Of a stretch of DNA of 64,000 nucleotides, positions 1 through 8,655 are shown piece after piece. Every line of letters starts with the position of its first letter. Position 1 is the first letter of the stretch. The notes under the pieces were generated by a model. That model was not told the DNA's origin. It worked only from the letters and a program-made list of their open reading frames with translations, and searched no databases. Origin of the DNA: Crocinitomicaceae bacterium. Its GTDB lineage: Bacteria > Bacteroidota > Bacteroidia > Flavobacteriales_D > Crocinitomicaceae. Both the position numbers and the translations under genes were made by a program. The stretch lies in the NCBI GenBank assembly GCA_029252405.1, contig JAQXBM010000057.1, positions 1 through 64,000 on the forward strand. Direction: 5' to 3'.

Positions 1-288
1 GATTGGAGTTGATCCTTTAAGCTCAACGTCGATACTAAGTGTATCGAAATCTGGATGGGTGAATTGGACCTTGTGGATCCCTTCTGGAACATTTTTGATT
101 TCGTAGTTTCCTTCTGCATTTGATGTTGCCATGTAGTTGACGTTGTCGTCGATGATTACATTGGCTCCAATAATTGGATTAGTTGTTCCGGATTTGGAAA
201 CTACTCCTTGAACGGATGTTTGTGCTAGTGTGACCAGCGGAAAAAATACCATCAGGCCACAGATTTTAGATAAAAGTCTTGTTTTCAT
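1..288 (-). CDS. TonB-dependent receptor, N-terminal part (probable thiamine receptor)
   Basis: Only the first 96 residues are in the window; the gene runs off the left edge. A signal peptide (positively charged start, hydrophobic core, cleavage near LAQ, about residue 23) is followed by a carboxypeptidase-regulatory-like beta-sandwich with the usual GxVxxxxxxxPIxGANV start and a GxYEIxNVPxG turn. This domain is the standard N-terminus of Bacteroidota TonB-dependent outer-membrane receptors. The barrel and plug are not visible, so the receptor call rests on the N-terminal domain plus context. The TPP riboswitch directly upstream (353-436) suggests that the substrate is thiamine or a thiamine precursor. 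Control should therefore be repression by intracellular TPP. Confidence 0.8.
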   Translation of the reverse strand, partial: MKTRLLSKICGLMVFFPLVTLAQTSVQGVVSKSGTTNPIIGANVIIDDNVNYMATSNAEGNYEIKNVPEGIHKVQFTHPDFDTLSIDVELKGSTPI

Positions 289-314
289 TTTAATAAATGT
301 ATACAAGAACAAGG

Positions 315-345
315 GGCTAATTCTGTGTGTTGTTAATAATTAGCT
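315..345 (-). promoter_or_regulatory. Hairpin between TPP aptamer and start codon, probable expression platform
   Basis: GCTAATT (344-338 read on the minus strand) pairs perfectly with AATTAGC (322-316); the pairing continues past a small internal loop with ACAA/TTGT. It lies between the aptamer and the receptor ATG at 288. There is no U-tract right after the stem, so a classical intrinsic terminator is not evident. Alternative pairing that hides the start region is possible. The role is inferred from position only. Confidence 0.4.
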
Positions 346-352
346 TTTTGTC

Positions 353-436
353 GGTCACTTCCCTTCGCAGGCATTATCCTGAGCAGGTAAAATGGGTGTA
401 ATCTCAGCCTTGATTTCTCAAAGCACCCCTTAGAGA
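353..436 (-). ncRNA. TPP riboswitch (THI element)
   Basis: Read on the minus strand, the conserved blocks appear in order: GGGGTGC, then GGCTGAGATTACACCC, then ACCTGCTCAGGATAATGCC, then TGCGAAGGGAAG. CTGAGA and the GGATAATGC...CGAAGGGA blocks are the invariant pyrimidine- and pyrophosphate-sensing parts of the TPP aptamer. It sits 64 bases upstream of a TonB-dependent receptor start and just after the stop of a NadR-like kinase gene. It should repress the receptor when TPP is plentiful. Confidence 0.95.
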
Positions 437-441
437 CGGTG

Positions 442-449
442 CAAAGGTA
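442..449 (-). promoter_or_regulatory. -7 promoter element TACCTTTG for riboswitch and receptor
   Basis: On the minus strand TACCTTTG matches the Bacteroidota -7 consensus TAnnTTTG exactly. Transcription would start a few bases on, right at the 5' edge of the TPP aptamer. The element lies 6 bases past the end of the kinase stop codon (455-457). No convincing -33 TTTG is visible. Confidence 0.6.
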
Positions 450-454
450 TACGA

Positions 455-958
455 TTAACTTTGAATTGATGCTATTGCATTCAGACTTTTTTCTAATCGT
501 TCTTCCAAGCTTCCAGAAACTTCGATGAACTTCTTTTGAGAGGTGATGAGTTCCATTCTGTACAATTGAAACAGTTCTTCCCGCTTGTTTGGGTGTTCGC
601 GTTGTGGATCGTATTCCCATGGAATATCGGGAGTGCATAAGATGTGTAGATCGAAATGATTGGAGTCGACCGCATCAGAAATTGGTAGCGAAACACTTCC
701 GAATGCAACCTCTGACCAAATTTTCAAGACAATGAAATCAGTGTCAATAATCTGAATTTCGCTTTCCGATTGAGCAAATTGATTCCAATGCCCATTGCAG
801 ATTTTGTCCAAATCTTCTTTAGTATAATCGCGATTAAGATTCTCTAAGTACGTTCGCGCATACTCCGTGAAAACAGTTCCATTCAATTTCTCTCCCAAAA
901 GATTGGCAAGAGTGGTTTTTCCGCTGGATTCAGGTCCTGTTATCGCGATTCGTTTCAA
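455..958 (-). CDS. NadR-like P-loop kinase (probable vitamin or nucleoside kinase)
   Basis: 167 residues. The N-terminus carries a Walker A loop (GPESSGKTT, about residues 8-16), followed by FTEYAR and a central IIDTDFIVLKIW segment. These features are typical of the ribosylnicotinamide-kinase domain of NadR and its AAA_28 relatives. Such kinases phosphorylate a vitamin or nucleoside as it enters, trapping it in the cytoplasm. The start overlaps the end of the upstream PnuC-family transporter gene by 4 bases, so transporter and kinase are translationally coupled. Nicotinamide riboside is the textbook substrate of this pair. The adjacent TPP riboswitch and receptor make thiamine at least as likely here. 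There is no NadR DNA-binding or adenylyltransferase domain. Confidence 0.75.
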   Translation of the reverse strand: MKRIAITGPESSGKTTLANLLGEKLNGTVFTEYARTYLENLNRDYTKEDLDKICNGHWNQFAQSESEIQIIDTDFIVLKIWSEVAFGSVSLPISDAVDSNHFDLHILCTPDIPWEYDPQREHPNKREELFQLYRMELITSQKKFIEVSGSLEERLEKSLNAIASIQS

Positions 959-1596
959 GCCAGCTGTTTTTTGTACTTCTTGTACCAGGCGATGAGTCCT
1001 GCAATGGCCAGAAGTGTGAACACGAAATAGAGCACGGCCGATAAACTGTAACCTCTGTGGTGATAAAGAAAAATGGAAACAAGGTCAATCACAATCCAAT
1101 AAATCCAATTTTCGAGGACTTTTCGAACGACCATGAATGTTGCTGCAAGACTGAAAACAGTTGTAAACGCATCAGCATAAGGATTCGCTTGATCTGTGAG
1201 TGTATCAAAACAAACGCCGAGTATGAAAGCAATTCCACCACTAATGGCGAGGTTGTACAGGTGATAACTGATAGGCCAGGTCTTAATCTCTTCTTTGGAC
1301 GCGTCTATTCCAAGCGAAGCATCCAATTCTTGAGATTCTATGCCTGAGTTGTTTCGCCACGAGAACCATCCAACAATCGCCATCACAACGTAAAAAACTT
1401 GCAATACCGACTCGATGTAGAGTTGACCGTCAATACACAAATAAACATAGATTCCAGAAGATACGGCTGCAAAAAACCAGCACAAGTTGCTTCGTAATGC
1501 CGCAAGGATCACATAAACGACTCCTGTGAATACAGCGATCCATTCCCACAAAGAGGTGAGTAAAATTCCTTCATAAACGCTTTCGAAAAACGACAT
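955..1596 (-). CDS. PnuC/PnuT-family vitamin transporter
   Basis: 213 residues, nearly all membrane-embedded, with about seven predicted helices, as in PnuC transporters. The family signature of a Tyr/Gln-rich helix followed by a Trp-rich one is seen as LYIESVLQVFYVVMAIVGWFSW (residues about 58-80). PnuC proteins let nicotinamide riboside, and PnuT proteins thiamine, diffuse across the inner membrane. Uptake is made one-way by phosphorylation, here presumably by the kinase gene that overlaps the 3' end. The neighbouring TPP riboswitch and TonB receptor favour PnuT (thiamine), but the substrate cannot be read from the sequence. It has its own promoter element at 1616-1623 and no riboswitch in its roughly 14-base leader. 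Confidence 0.85.
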   Translation of the reverse strand: MSFFESVYEGILLTSLWEWIAVFTGVVYVILAALRSNLCWFFAAVSSGIYVYLCIDGQLYIESVLQVFYVVMAIVGWFSWRNNSGIESQELDASLGIDASKEEIKTWPISYHLYNLAISGGIAFILGVCFDTLTDQANPYADAFTTVFSLAATFMVVRKVLENWIYWIVIDLVSIFLYHHRGYSLSAVLYFVFTLLAIAGLIAWYKKYKKQLA

Positions 1597-1615
1597 GTAT
1601 TTCTTTATTAAGTCT

Positions 1616-1623
1616 CAAAGATA
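1616..1623 (-). promoter_or_regulatory. -7 promoter element TATCTTTG for transporter-kinase operon
   Basis: An exact TAnnTTTG match on the minus strand, ending 19 bases before the transporter ATG. It leaves a leader too short for an aptamer, so the transporter-kinase pair is probably not under the TPP riboswitch. Confidence 0.55.
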
Positions 1624-1816
1624 GCTTCTTCCTGCGGAAGCTTGAAAATTGTAGGCTTAAATTGCATGGCATCCTTTTTGCTTTTGCTTCAAGTGAAGAA
1701 AAGTTGTTAAACAGAGAATTCAACAATTGATCGTCTATATTTTCTAAAGATTGACTTTCAGCGCATTCTCTTTTTTACTAAATTGTCGTATTGATCACTA
1801 ATTAAATTAGTTAGCC

Positions 1817-2320
1817 TTGAAAAGAACAGTAGTATCATTTGGAGCAGTCCTTTCATTAATCTTGCTTGTTTCCGCTATGAAGAGCGTGGCAGTGAATGTG
1901 GACTTAGAGTCAAGAGGAATTCCCATTATTGTGGATGTTCCAAATGGATCTGTAGTAAGTGAAGGGCTTTTGTCTGGAATGGACATGGGAGAATCGAAAA
2001 CGCTGAGTTGGGAAATCAATCAAGGTGAATTCAGCTTAGATATTTCCATGGAAGATGCCGCCGTGAGAAAAACGCACGCGGAATACCTGCGATACGAGCG
2101 TAGTGTTGTAGAAATGGACCCAAGTTTTGATGGATACATTGAATCGGATAACAACGGATTCCTTGTTAAATTAGACTTTGATGGAGTGGTTGAGTACGAT
2201 TTTTATCACCTCGTAACGAAGAATAACCGAGCGATTGAGTTCTCAGTTGGATTAGGCGCTTCGGATTACAGCAAAGAAAACATTCGTAAGATTTATCGCG
2301 CAGCGAAAACTGCGAAGTAG
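1817..2320 (+). CDS. Secreted protein of unknown function
   Basis: 167 residues, beginning at a TTG codon; no in-frame ATG is available upstream. This start gives a complete signal peptide (KR, then a hydrophobic stretch VVSFGAVLSLILLVSA). A start at the internal ATG at 1877 would remove it. The mature part is acidic and has no motif I recognise. Its stop abuts, with no gap, the stop of the convergent gene at 2321. An imperfect promoter (TAAATTG) lies about 30 bases upstream. Confidence 0.7.
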   Translation: MKRTVVSFGAVLSLILLVSAMKSVAVNVDLESRGIPIIVDVPNGSVVSEGLLSGMDMGESKTLSWEINQGEFSLDISMEDAAVRKTHAEYLRYERSVVEMDPSFDGYIESDNNGFLVKLDFDGVVEYDFYHLVTKNNRAIEFSVGLGASDYSKENIRKIYRAAKTAK

Positions 2321-3358
2321 TTAGCTTATTTTTTCAGAAATTACTTCAAACGGAATAACCAGTTTTTCCTCTTCCCAATTCAATTGCACGGCATATTTCC
2401 CATTGGCGAAATCGTGGAAATTGATATCAATAGAATGATTCCCGAATACCAAATCAAAGGTCTCTGAGTGGATTTTCCCCAAAGATGGAATCTCCCAAAT
2501 GGATAATTTCAAGCTGCCTTCCTCTGGTATGGTAACAAACAATTTGCTGCTTTTATCAATTGGAAGCGGTGAAATGTAGGCTTCAAATTCCGGTCTGCCT
2601 TTCTCCAATTTTGCATTGAGTCGCTGTCCGTTATTTTGATTTTGTTCGTTGATTCTTGGTGATTCTGAAAGTGGAATGGTGGTTTCAGTAGGAGAAAAGG
2701 GACTAAAGAAGTTGGAGATATTAATTTGATCCTCTTCTCCCGGAGCTGGGCTAAAACCTCCGAGAGTTACCAAGGTTCCTGTCCACCCAGGAATGCAAGT
2801 GATATACTGAACCTCTGTTATAATGGATTCTACGCCAAAACCTCCATTCGTAATAACAGGACCTCCAGTAACATCCCATGGTTTAATAATGTCCCAAGGA
2901 TCGCTTACAAAAGGAAGTAAACTGTCTTGCGTGTTCATCATATTAATTGAATCATTCAACTTGGCAACATCAAGCGTGTCATTTTCACTCTCAATCATTT
3001 GCTCCGAGCGCGTGTTCATCTTCTCAACCACTTCTTTCGAAAAGGTGCTCTGACAGCTAAAAAGCGTCAACCCGAAAACAGCAACCAGTGAAAACATCCA
3101 AATGGCGCGGAAGGACTCTTGGTCATTTTTCCACGGAATGAACTCATGATTGAATTCAACCATTTGGCGGTTTTCAATGTGCCCGCAAACGCGTTGCTTC
3201 GACTGAATTTTTTCAGTCAAAATTGATTTTATTTCGAGCGATGATTTATTCGTGAAATCCGTTACTTCCAGCGCACATTTCTGACAAAACGCACCTTGTT
3301 CGTTCGGAGTCATCTTCGACCAATCTTCGGAACAGGGCTCTGGAATAGATATCTTCAT
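2321..3358 (-). CDS. Membrane-anchored protein with Cys-rich N-terminal motif
   Basis: 345 residues. The N-terminus (residues 1-45) has the pattern IPEPCSEDWSKMTPNEQGAFC-x2-C-x5-VTDFT, with another Cys near residue 58. This block recurs in many uncharacterised Bacteroidota proteins and may bind a metal. One transmembrane helix follows (about residues 88-103). Beyond it lies a low-complexity region, then a C-terminal beta-rich segment with the look of a small secreted sandwich domain. No enzyme motif is visible. It is downstream of, and in the same direction as, the DUF2339 gene, with a gap of 32 bases. Function unknown. Confidence 0.7.
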   Translation of the reverse strand: MKISIPEPCSEDWSKMTPNEQGAFCQKCALEVTDFTNKSSLEIKSILTEKIQSKQRVCGHIENRQMVEFNHEFIPWKNDQESFRAIWMFSLVAVFGLTLFSCQSTFSKEVVEKMNTRSEQMIESENDTLDVAKLNDSINMMNTQDSLLPFVSDPWDIIKPWDVTGGPVITNGGFGVESIITEVQYITCIPGWTGTLVTLGGFSPAPGEEDQINISNFFSPFSPTETTIPLSESPRINEQNQNNGQRLNAKLEKGRPEFEAYISPLPIDKSSKLFVTIPEEGSLKLSIWEIPSLGKIHSETFDLVFGNHSIDINFHDFANGKYAVQLNWEEEKLVIPFEVISEKIS

Positions 3359-3390
3359 AGTGTGGATCTACTCTAAAAAGGTCGAAATCA

Positions 3391-5835
3391 TCACGAAGTT
3401 GCTTCCTTGCTTTCTTCTTCGTCTCCTCCAAGAATTAAGTGCTTGTACTTTGTATAAAGGAAAGAGATGATCAGCAACAGCACTCCAAGCGAAATAAACG
3501 CAATCGTTTTTCCTCCAGTATCCACTTTGGCGATATCGTAAACGAACAACTTCAACAGTGTAATTCCAAACAGAACAAGTGCCATAATTCTCAGGTGTGG
3601 TCGCTTCTTCCAAATTCCAAAGGCGATCAATCCAAAGGCGTAGATTCCTCCGAAAATTGTCAATCCAGCGCGGTAGAAATCACCACCACCGTTCATACGT
3701 TTCAAGTGAATCAACTCTGAACAAACTATCCACACAAGGCAAATGTGGATGATTATTTCGATCACTTGCTTGAAGTATTTGTCTGGATAGAATTGACGAA
3801 GCGAGAACCAATTCGCTGATAAAGCAAAGGCCAGAGCAGCATATCCGATGTAGCGAATATTGATAATCAGACTGTAGAGACTGGCAGGATCTGCGTCAAG
3901 TCTACTAAGCGCTTGATCACGAATAATACTCATGTTGAATAATCCCATACTTAGGAAAGCCAATACGGCAACGGCACTCGCTGTTCCAAGAACAAATGCA
4001 AGAACGCTGTTTTTCCACAAAAAGCGATTTCCAAGTTGCAGGGCTCCAGTAAAGATCAAACTGAAAATCAACATCCAGATAGTTTTCACCTTTTTAATTT
4101 GCCAGAAGAAACCACCGAATAAATCCGATTCCATTTGCTGAGCGATTTCTCGTTGATCCCAGTAAATATCAATCTCGTTCAACATAGAAATGAACAACAC
4201 CATCACACCAAAATAGACGAGGGCATTGGACAAAAATCCAGAGAATCCAGTCGGTGCATTTTTTTGCGTTTCTTGATTTACTTTTGTTTTGAAATAACTG
4301 ATCGTGAAAATCACTCCAGCTAGAACAATAGAAGACAAGAAGTACTCATTGAAAATGGGTGGAATGTACGTCGTGAAAGGGTAAGCGCCAACCAATGTGT
4401 CCATGTTCGACCATGAAATCAGCAAGCTGATAAATGCCAATAGGATAGGGATGTACGAGGTTTTTTCAAAGAAGCCATCTTCTTTTTTCCAACCAATCCA
4501 GAAAAATACTGCAGCTTGAAGTGACCACATAATAGTAATCCAGCTTCCATCGAACATCATAGGAATGGCCAACGTAGCGTAGATGAGCATGAATCCGAAT
4601 GAAAGGTAATACAAACGGTGATCGGCATCTTTTTGTTTGGTAGTGATGAATGTTACCAAACCTTGTGAAGCTGCGAAGAGAAGTGTGTAAACACCATCAA
4701 TAATTTGATTATCATAAATTGCGTTGGCAAAGACGATTCCAGCAACATATCCAAAAACTGAATTTAAAATCACAATTGCGGTACCGCCACCTTCAAGACC
4801 TTCCTTGTATTTCATCTTGTTGGCAATCAACATGGCATAGAACATCACATAGAACACGATGCTAAAGATGAAGAGTGTTTCGTAATCTGATTCTAACCAG
4901 AAAGCAGCTCGAATGGCTAAAACCAAGAAGATAAACCATGTGCACCCAAAAGCAACGGCGAAAACAGGTTGCCAGTTTTTTCGGAATGCGAGGTAGAGGA
5001 TTCCAGCATTAATGATAGTCATATAGCCGAATAGGGCAAAAGTAGTTCCCGTGTTGTCTTGCAATAAAAATGGAACGGCGTACGCTCCCACTAGGCCGAC
5101 AATTGCAATGATTTGTTTATTGTAACGTATGGCGGCGAGTGAAGTAATGACGGTAAACAGTAACATGCTTCCAAATGCGACCATTTTCGGGAATAATTGG
5201 TAGAAATCATAGCCAATGAACGTCACGATATAGGCAACTGCCATACCGCCAGCGAACATCACTGCGCTCAAGTTTTCGTATTTTTTCTTGAGGTAGACTG
5301 CAAAACCGATTAGGATTGCACCTGCCAAATATCCGAGGGCAATGCGCATGACAGGTCCTAAAAGATCCTTGTCGATTGCATATTTCACTCCAACACCGAT
5401 TCCAATAAGAATAATCGCGATTCCGATTTTGTTCGCCAAGTTTTCTCCCAAGAAAGACTCAATAGTTGATTTCCCTTGAGGTTTTGGTGAAGCGACAGGT
5501 TTCGCAACTGGAGTTGGCTTTGGTTCTTTACGAACGGGAGGCTCAACAGGAGGCTGCACTTTTTCTATCACCGGTTTTGCAACAGGAGGGACTTTGTCCG
5601 CGGTTGGTTCGGGGACCTTTTTCTCAACGACTGGTTCCTTTGGGACCACAGGTTGTTCAGGCTGGGGCTGATATGGCCTCGCTGCCTCCGCTTGAGATAA
5701 TTTCTCGATTCTTGCATGAAGTTCTCTGATTTCTGCTTGCAATTCATTGAAGTTCCCACGTAGCTGAGTTTGCTTATTAATAAGCACTTCAAGTCGAGAT
5801 TGTAACTGTCGAATTTCTGCTCTATTTGACTCCAT
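3391..5835 (-). CDS. DUF2339 multi-pass membrane protein
   Basis: 814 residues. Residues 1-50 form a coiled coil (repeated Leu/Ile heptads). Residues about 55-130 are a Pro/Lys/Glu-rich linker, and the rest holds about twenty closely packed hydrophobic helices. This order of coiled coil, linker and a very large polytopic domain is diagnostic of DUF2339 proteins, which have been found in many envelopes without an assigned function. The first ATG gives the coiled coil intact, so the start is sound. The C-terminus ends in a short charged tail rich in Glu. No catalytic motif is seen. Confidence 0.85.
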   Translation of the reverse strand: MESNRAEIRQLQSRLEVLINKQTQLRGNFNELQAEIRELHARIEKLSQAEAARPYQPQPEQPVVPKEPVVEKKVPEPTADKVPPVAKPVIEKVQPPVEPPVRKEPKPTPVAKPVASPKPQGKSTIESFLGENLANKIGIAIILIGIGVGVKYAIDKDLLGPVMRIALGYLAGAILIGFAVYLKKKYENLSAVMFAGGMAVAYIVTFIGYDFYQLFPKMVAFGSMLLFTVITSLAAIRYNKQIIAIVGLVGAYAVPFLLQDNTGTTFALFGYMTIINAGILYLAFRKNWQPVFAVAFGCTWFIFLVLAIRAAFWLESDYETLFIFSIVFYVMFYAMLIANKMKYKEGLEGGGTAIVILNSVFGYVAGIVFANAIYDNQIIDGVYTLLFAASQGLVTFITTKQKDADHRLYYLSFGFMLIYATLAIPMMFDGSWITIMWSLQAAVFFWIGWKKEDGFFEKTSYIPILLAFISLLISWSNMDTLVGAYPFTTYIPPIFNEYFLSSIVLAGVIFTISYFKTKVNQETQKNAPTGFSGFLSNALVYFGVMVLFISMLNEIDIYWDQREIAQQMESDLFGGFFWQIKKVKTIWMLIFSLIFTGALQLGNRFLWKNSVLAFVLGTASAVAVLAFLSMGLFNMSIIRDQALSRLDADPASLYSLIINIRYIGYAALAFALSANWFSLRQFYPDKYFKQVIEIIIHICLVWIVCSELIHLKRMNGGGDFYRAGLTIFGGIYAFGLIAFGIWKKRPHLRIMALVLFGITLLKLFVYDIAKVDTGGKTIAFISLGVLLLIISFLYTKYKHLILGGDEEESKEATS

Positions 5836-5990
5836 AGTCGATTAGTTTTAGTTAGAAATTATTTAAAGTTGAAGCGATATTTTCGAGCTTAATTTCTTGT
5901 CTCGAAGCACTTCAATTTTAGATAAGTCCTAGATCAAGTTTAGGGCTTTCAGGTATAGGAAGTTCCCAATAAATGCTAAAATGGCTTTTC

Positions 5991-7214
5991 CTAAAGGTCC
6001 AAAAGTAGCTGTCCCAAGCGTGCCAAAAATGGCTTCGCAAGCTCCTCGTACTCGTACTTCCCGTCGTTTACAGTGTCGTTGGAATTGACGTATAAATTGA
6101 CCGTTAGAACATAGTGGCGATTTGTCGCAGGATTGTGAACATATGCCGTTTCAGTGACAAATCCATAGGATAATCCCAACTTACTGTAAGTAATTACGGA
6201 CGCGTATTTTGGGTTTTCGTCGCCAAGAACAGTGTACTTGTATAAATTATCAGGATACTTCTTTTTATCAGTGTATTTTTTCTTGCCCAAATCCTTTGGA
6301 ACGGACTTCATGGATTCAAGAAGTATTTGACGATCTTCCTCCCGAATGTCCCAGCAATCTTTTTCTGCGAAGAACTGTGGAAAGAAGAAGCGCATGCTCG
6401 TTGAGTGAATGTCTTGCGCAGAATACTCCAGGTTGTAATTGAAATCGAACGGACCATCAACGATGTCTCTTCGGTATTCGTGTTTTGACCCTAAAAGCTT
6501 TGTGCTATCGTAAATATACTTAGAGGCGAACTCTTCCAATTCCAGCTGACTGCCATCTTGATGATACCTGTGAAATGCGCCCATTGGTTCCAATTCTTCG
6601 AGATCAAACCCATGTGTTTTCATATTCAAAGGCATCTCGCAGCCCGTAAAATCTTTGTAGATGTTCGTTTCAGCTAATCCACGATTGTTTAGTTCTTCGT
6701 TGATTCTTTTCGGCGATAGGAAATGATAGAGAGAGTTATAGTAAGTATTGTTACTCACAATAATCAGTTCACGGATCATCTCCTTGAAACTGACGCTCGA
6801 TTTTATCGATTCATCTACAAATGTCATATTCCCACAGTCGAAGTCGCGCTCAAACTTCAGCTTTGCTTTCGTCGAGAAATCCAGTTCTTTTAGTTTTTCG
6901 AGGGATAACAGTGCAACGGGAAATTTCACGACACTAGCAGGGTAGAAGTACCAATTTGGTGCGGTAAAATTGTAGGTGTTTCCTAGGTAAAGCGATGAAT
7001 CCTGTTCAACAATATCCGTTAGCATGAATTGAAGACGGTACTTCTCACGATTTTCCAAAACGTGATCAACCAAAGAATCTACCCCGTAGATTTGATCGAT
7101 TAGATCATAACCAACAGGCTCCGCTTCATCTATTTCTTGACTGAAGACGACACTATTCGTCGTGATCATCAAGAGGAGGAGAATCGCTCTTATTCTTTTG
7201 AGATTGTGTTGCAT
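5991..7214 (-). CDS. Serine hydrolase of the beta-lactamase/PBP fold
   Basis: 407 residues with a signal peptide ending near residue 25 (VVFSQ). The active-site tetrad Ser-x-x-Lys is at residues 94-97 (PASVVKFPVALL), matching class A beta-lactamase-like proteins. A SNN triad (IVSNNTYYN) takes the place of SDN/YxN. The third motif is weak (SKLGLSYG in place of KTG). The protein is exported, so a periplasmic or surface role is likely. A true beta-lactamase is doubtful given the length and the degenerate KTG; a peptidase-like or penicillin-binding-like activity fits as well. Its first 62 bases overlap the end of the upstream permease gene in another frame. That overlap is needed to keep the signal peptide. 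Confidence 0.8.
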   Translation of the reverse strand: MQHNLKRIRAILLLLMITTNSVVFSQEIDEAEPVGYDLIDQIYGVDSLVDHVLENREKYRLQFMLTDIVEQDSSLYLGNTYNFTAPNWYFYPASVVKFPVALLSLEKLKELDFSTKAKLKFERDFDCGNMTFVDESIKSSVSFKEMIRELIIVSNNTYYNSLYHFLSPKRINEELNNRGLAETNIYKDFTGCEMPLNMKTHGFDLEELEPMGAFHRYHQDGSQLELEEFASKYIYDSTKLLGSKHEYRRDIVDGPFDFNYNLEYSAQDIHSTSMRFFFPQFFAEKDCWDIREEDRQILLESMKSVPKDLGKKKYTDKKKYPDNLYKYTVLGDENPKYASVITYSKLGLSYGFVTETAYVHNPATNRHYVLTVNLYVNSNDTVNDGKYEYEELAKPFLARLGQLLLDL

Positions 7215-8553
7215 AGTAAATTATCACTGCTGGTACCATAGTTATCAAAGACCAAACCAAGATCATTGGATCATCGATCACGAAGAAAGAGATCATCCAA
7301 AGAGTTACTAAAATAAATATGATCGGAGTAACAGGATATCCCCAAGCTTTTACTGAGTCGGTCGAAGGACTCTCTGATTTCTTCTCTCGTCTTCTTAATA
7401 TAAATACTCCGAACACTGTTAAGAGGGAGAAAATCGATAAGGTGATTCCAATGTATTGAATGATTTCTTTGAAAGAACTGAAAATTACCAATAATAAGGA
7501 CACGACAAAGATGAAGTACAGTGCGTTTTTCGGAGCACCATTTTTCGATTGCTTCCCGAGGACTTTAAACGGCGAGTAATCTTTCCCAATTTGCTCTGCG
7601 ACCCTCGGAGCGGCGATAAACATTGCATTCACCCCTGAAATTAGAGCGAGAGAGAAGACGAGACTGAATACCAATCCGATTTTTGTTCCTAAGATTTTAT
7701 TGGCGACGATGTTTCCAAGATCTACCTGTCCGCCGAGTTCGTCGAAAGTGGCAACGTACATGAAAACGAAGTTCATGAGAATGTAAATCACGGTAACCAC
7801 GAGGGTTCCAACGAGCAGTGAAAAAGGTAAGTTTTTCTTAGGGTTTTCCAGGTTGCCAACGATGTACGTACTTGCGTTCCATCCACTGTAGGCGAACATA
7901 ACATACACAAGCGACCCTGCAAACGCAAGACTGAAAATCGTATCGGAACTTTCATCCGTTGGAGCAAAACTTATTCCTGAAGCTTCGTAATCACCGAGGA
8001 AAATGAATGGTATCACCAAGAAGGTCACAATTAGGATCAACTTAACATAGGTCATTACGTTCTGGAAAATTCCTCCCCATTTGATTCCACGCAGCTGTAC
8101 CAATAATACAATCAACAGAACAGAAATCCCTACTAACTTCGATGGAGTAATTTCGAGAATGCCCAGCTTGATCAGCGGGTCGTTTGGAATATTCAGGATT
8201 GGTAAGAAATATTCACCCGTAGCTAATGCCAATGACGCAATTGCAGCAGAAAAACCAACGAACAGCGATATCCAACCACTCAAAAATCCGAGCAGCGGGT
8301 GATAAATATCCGATAGAAATGCATATTCTCCACCTGATCGATTGATGCGCGTTGCTACTTCTCCATATACGGTAGCTCCGCAAAGAGAAACAATCCCGCC
8401 AAGCATCCAAATCATCAAAATTGCAAAAGGGTCGGGAATCCCACCATATTCTGCACTGAGCACCTGATATCCAAGTGAAGTGAAAATTCCAGTACCGATC
8501 ATATTGGCGATCACCATGTTTGTCGCTACCGATCGAGTATATTTTTGAGCCAT
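7153..8553 (-). CDS. APC-family amino acid permease
   Basis: 466 residues with about twelve hydrophobic helices. The N-terminal helix carries the family substrate-backbone motif MIGTGIF (residues about 18-24), as in amino acid/polyamine antiporters of the APC superfamily (LAT/y+LAT-like subgroup). The inner-membrane location is clear and the substrate is not. The C-terminal tail is hydrophilic and its coding sequence overlaps the start of the serine hydrolase gene by 62 bases, implying cotranscription. Confidence 0.88.
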   Translation of the reverse strand: MAQKYTRSVATNMVIANMIGTGIFTSLGYQVLSAEYGGIPDPFAILMIWMLGGIVSLCGATVYGEVATRINRSGGEYAFLSDIYHPLLGFLSGWISLFVGFSAAIASLALATGEYFLPILNIPNDPLIKLGILEITPSKLVGISVLLIVLLVQLRGIKWGGIFQNVMTYVKLILIVTFLVIPFIFLGDYEASGISFAPTDESSDTIFSLAFAGSLVYVMFAYSGWNASTYIVGNLENPKKNLPFSLLVGTLVVTVIYILMNFVFMYVATFDELGGQVDLGNIVANKILGTKIGLVFSLVFSLALISGVNAMFIAAPRVAEQIGKDYSPFKVLGKQSKNGAPKNALYFIFVVSLLLVIFSSFKEIIQYIGITLSIFSLLTVFGVFILRRREKKSESPSTDSVKAWGYPVTPIIFILVTLWMISFFVIDDPMILVWSLITMVPAVIIYYATQSQKNKSDSPPLDDHDE

Positions 8554-8655
8554 ATTGGGAAGGGTTAATCTCTAGCTAACGAAAATACTTTTTTTTTAGG
8601 ATTATGTGGAGATACTGAATTTTAATGAGCAAATTTGTGTAAACCTATGATGCTC

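Noticed and set aside
455-1596. TPP riboswitch control of the transporter-kinase operon
   Set aside because: The transporter has its own -7 element with a leader of about 14 bases. The aptamer lies after both genes.
5870-5920. Imperfect inverted repeat TTCGAG/CTCGAA in the 155-base gap before the serine hydrolase stop
   Set aside because: The arms are short, there is no T-tract, and it has no counterpart at a functional position.
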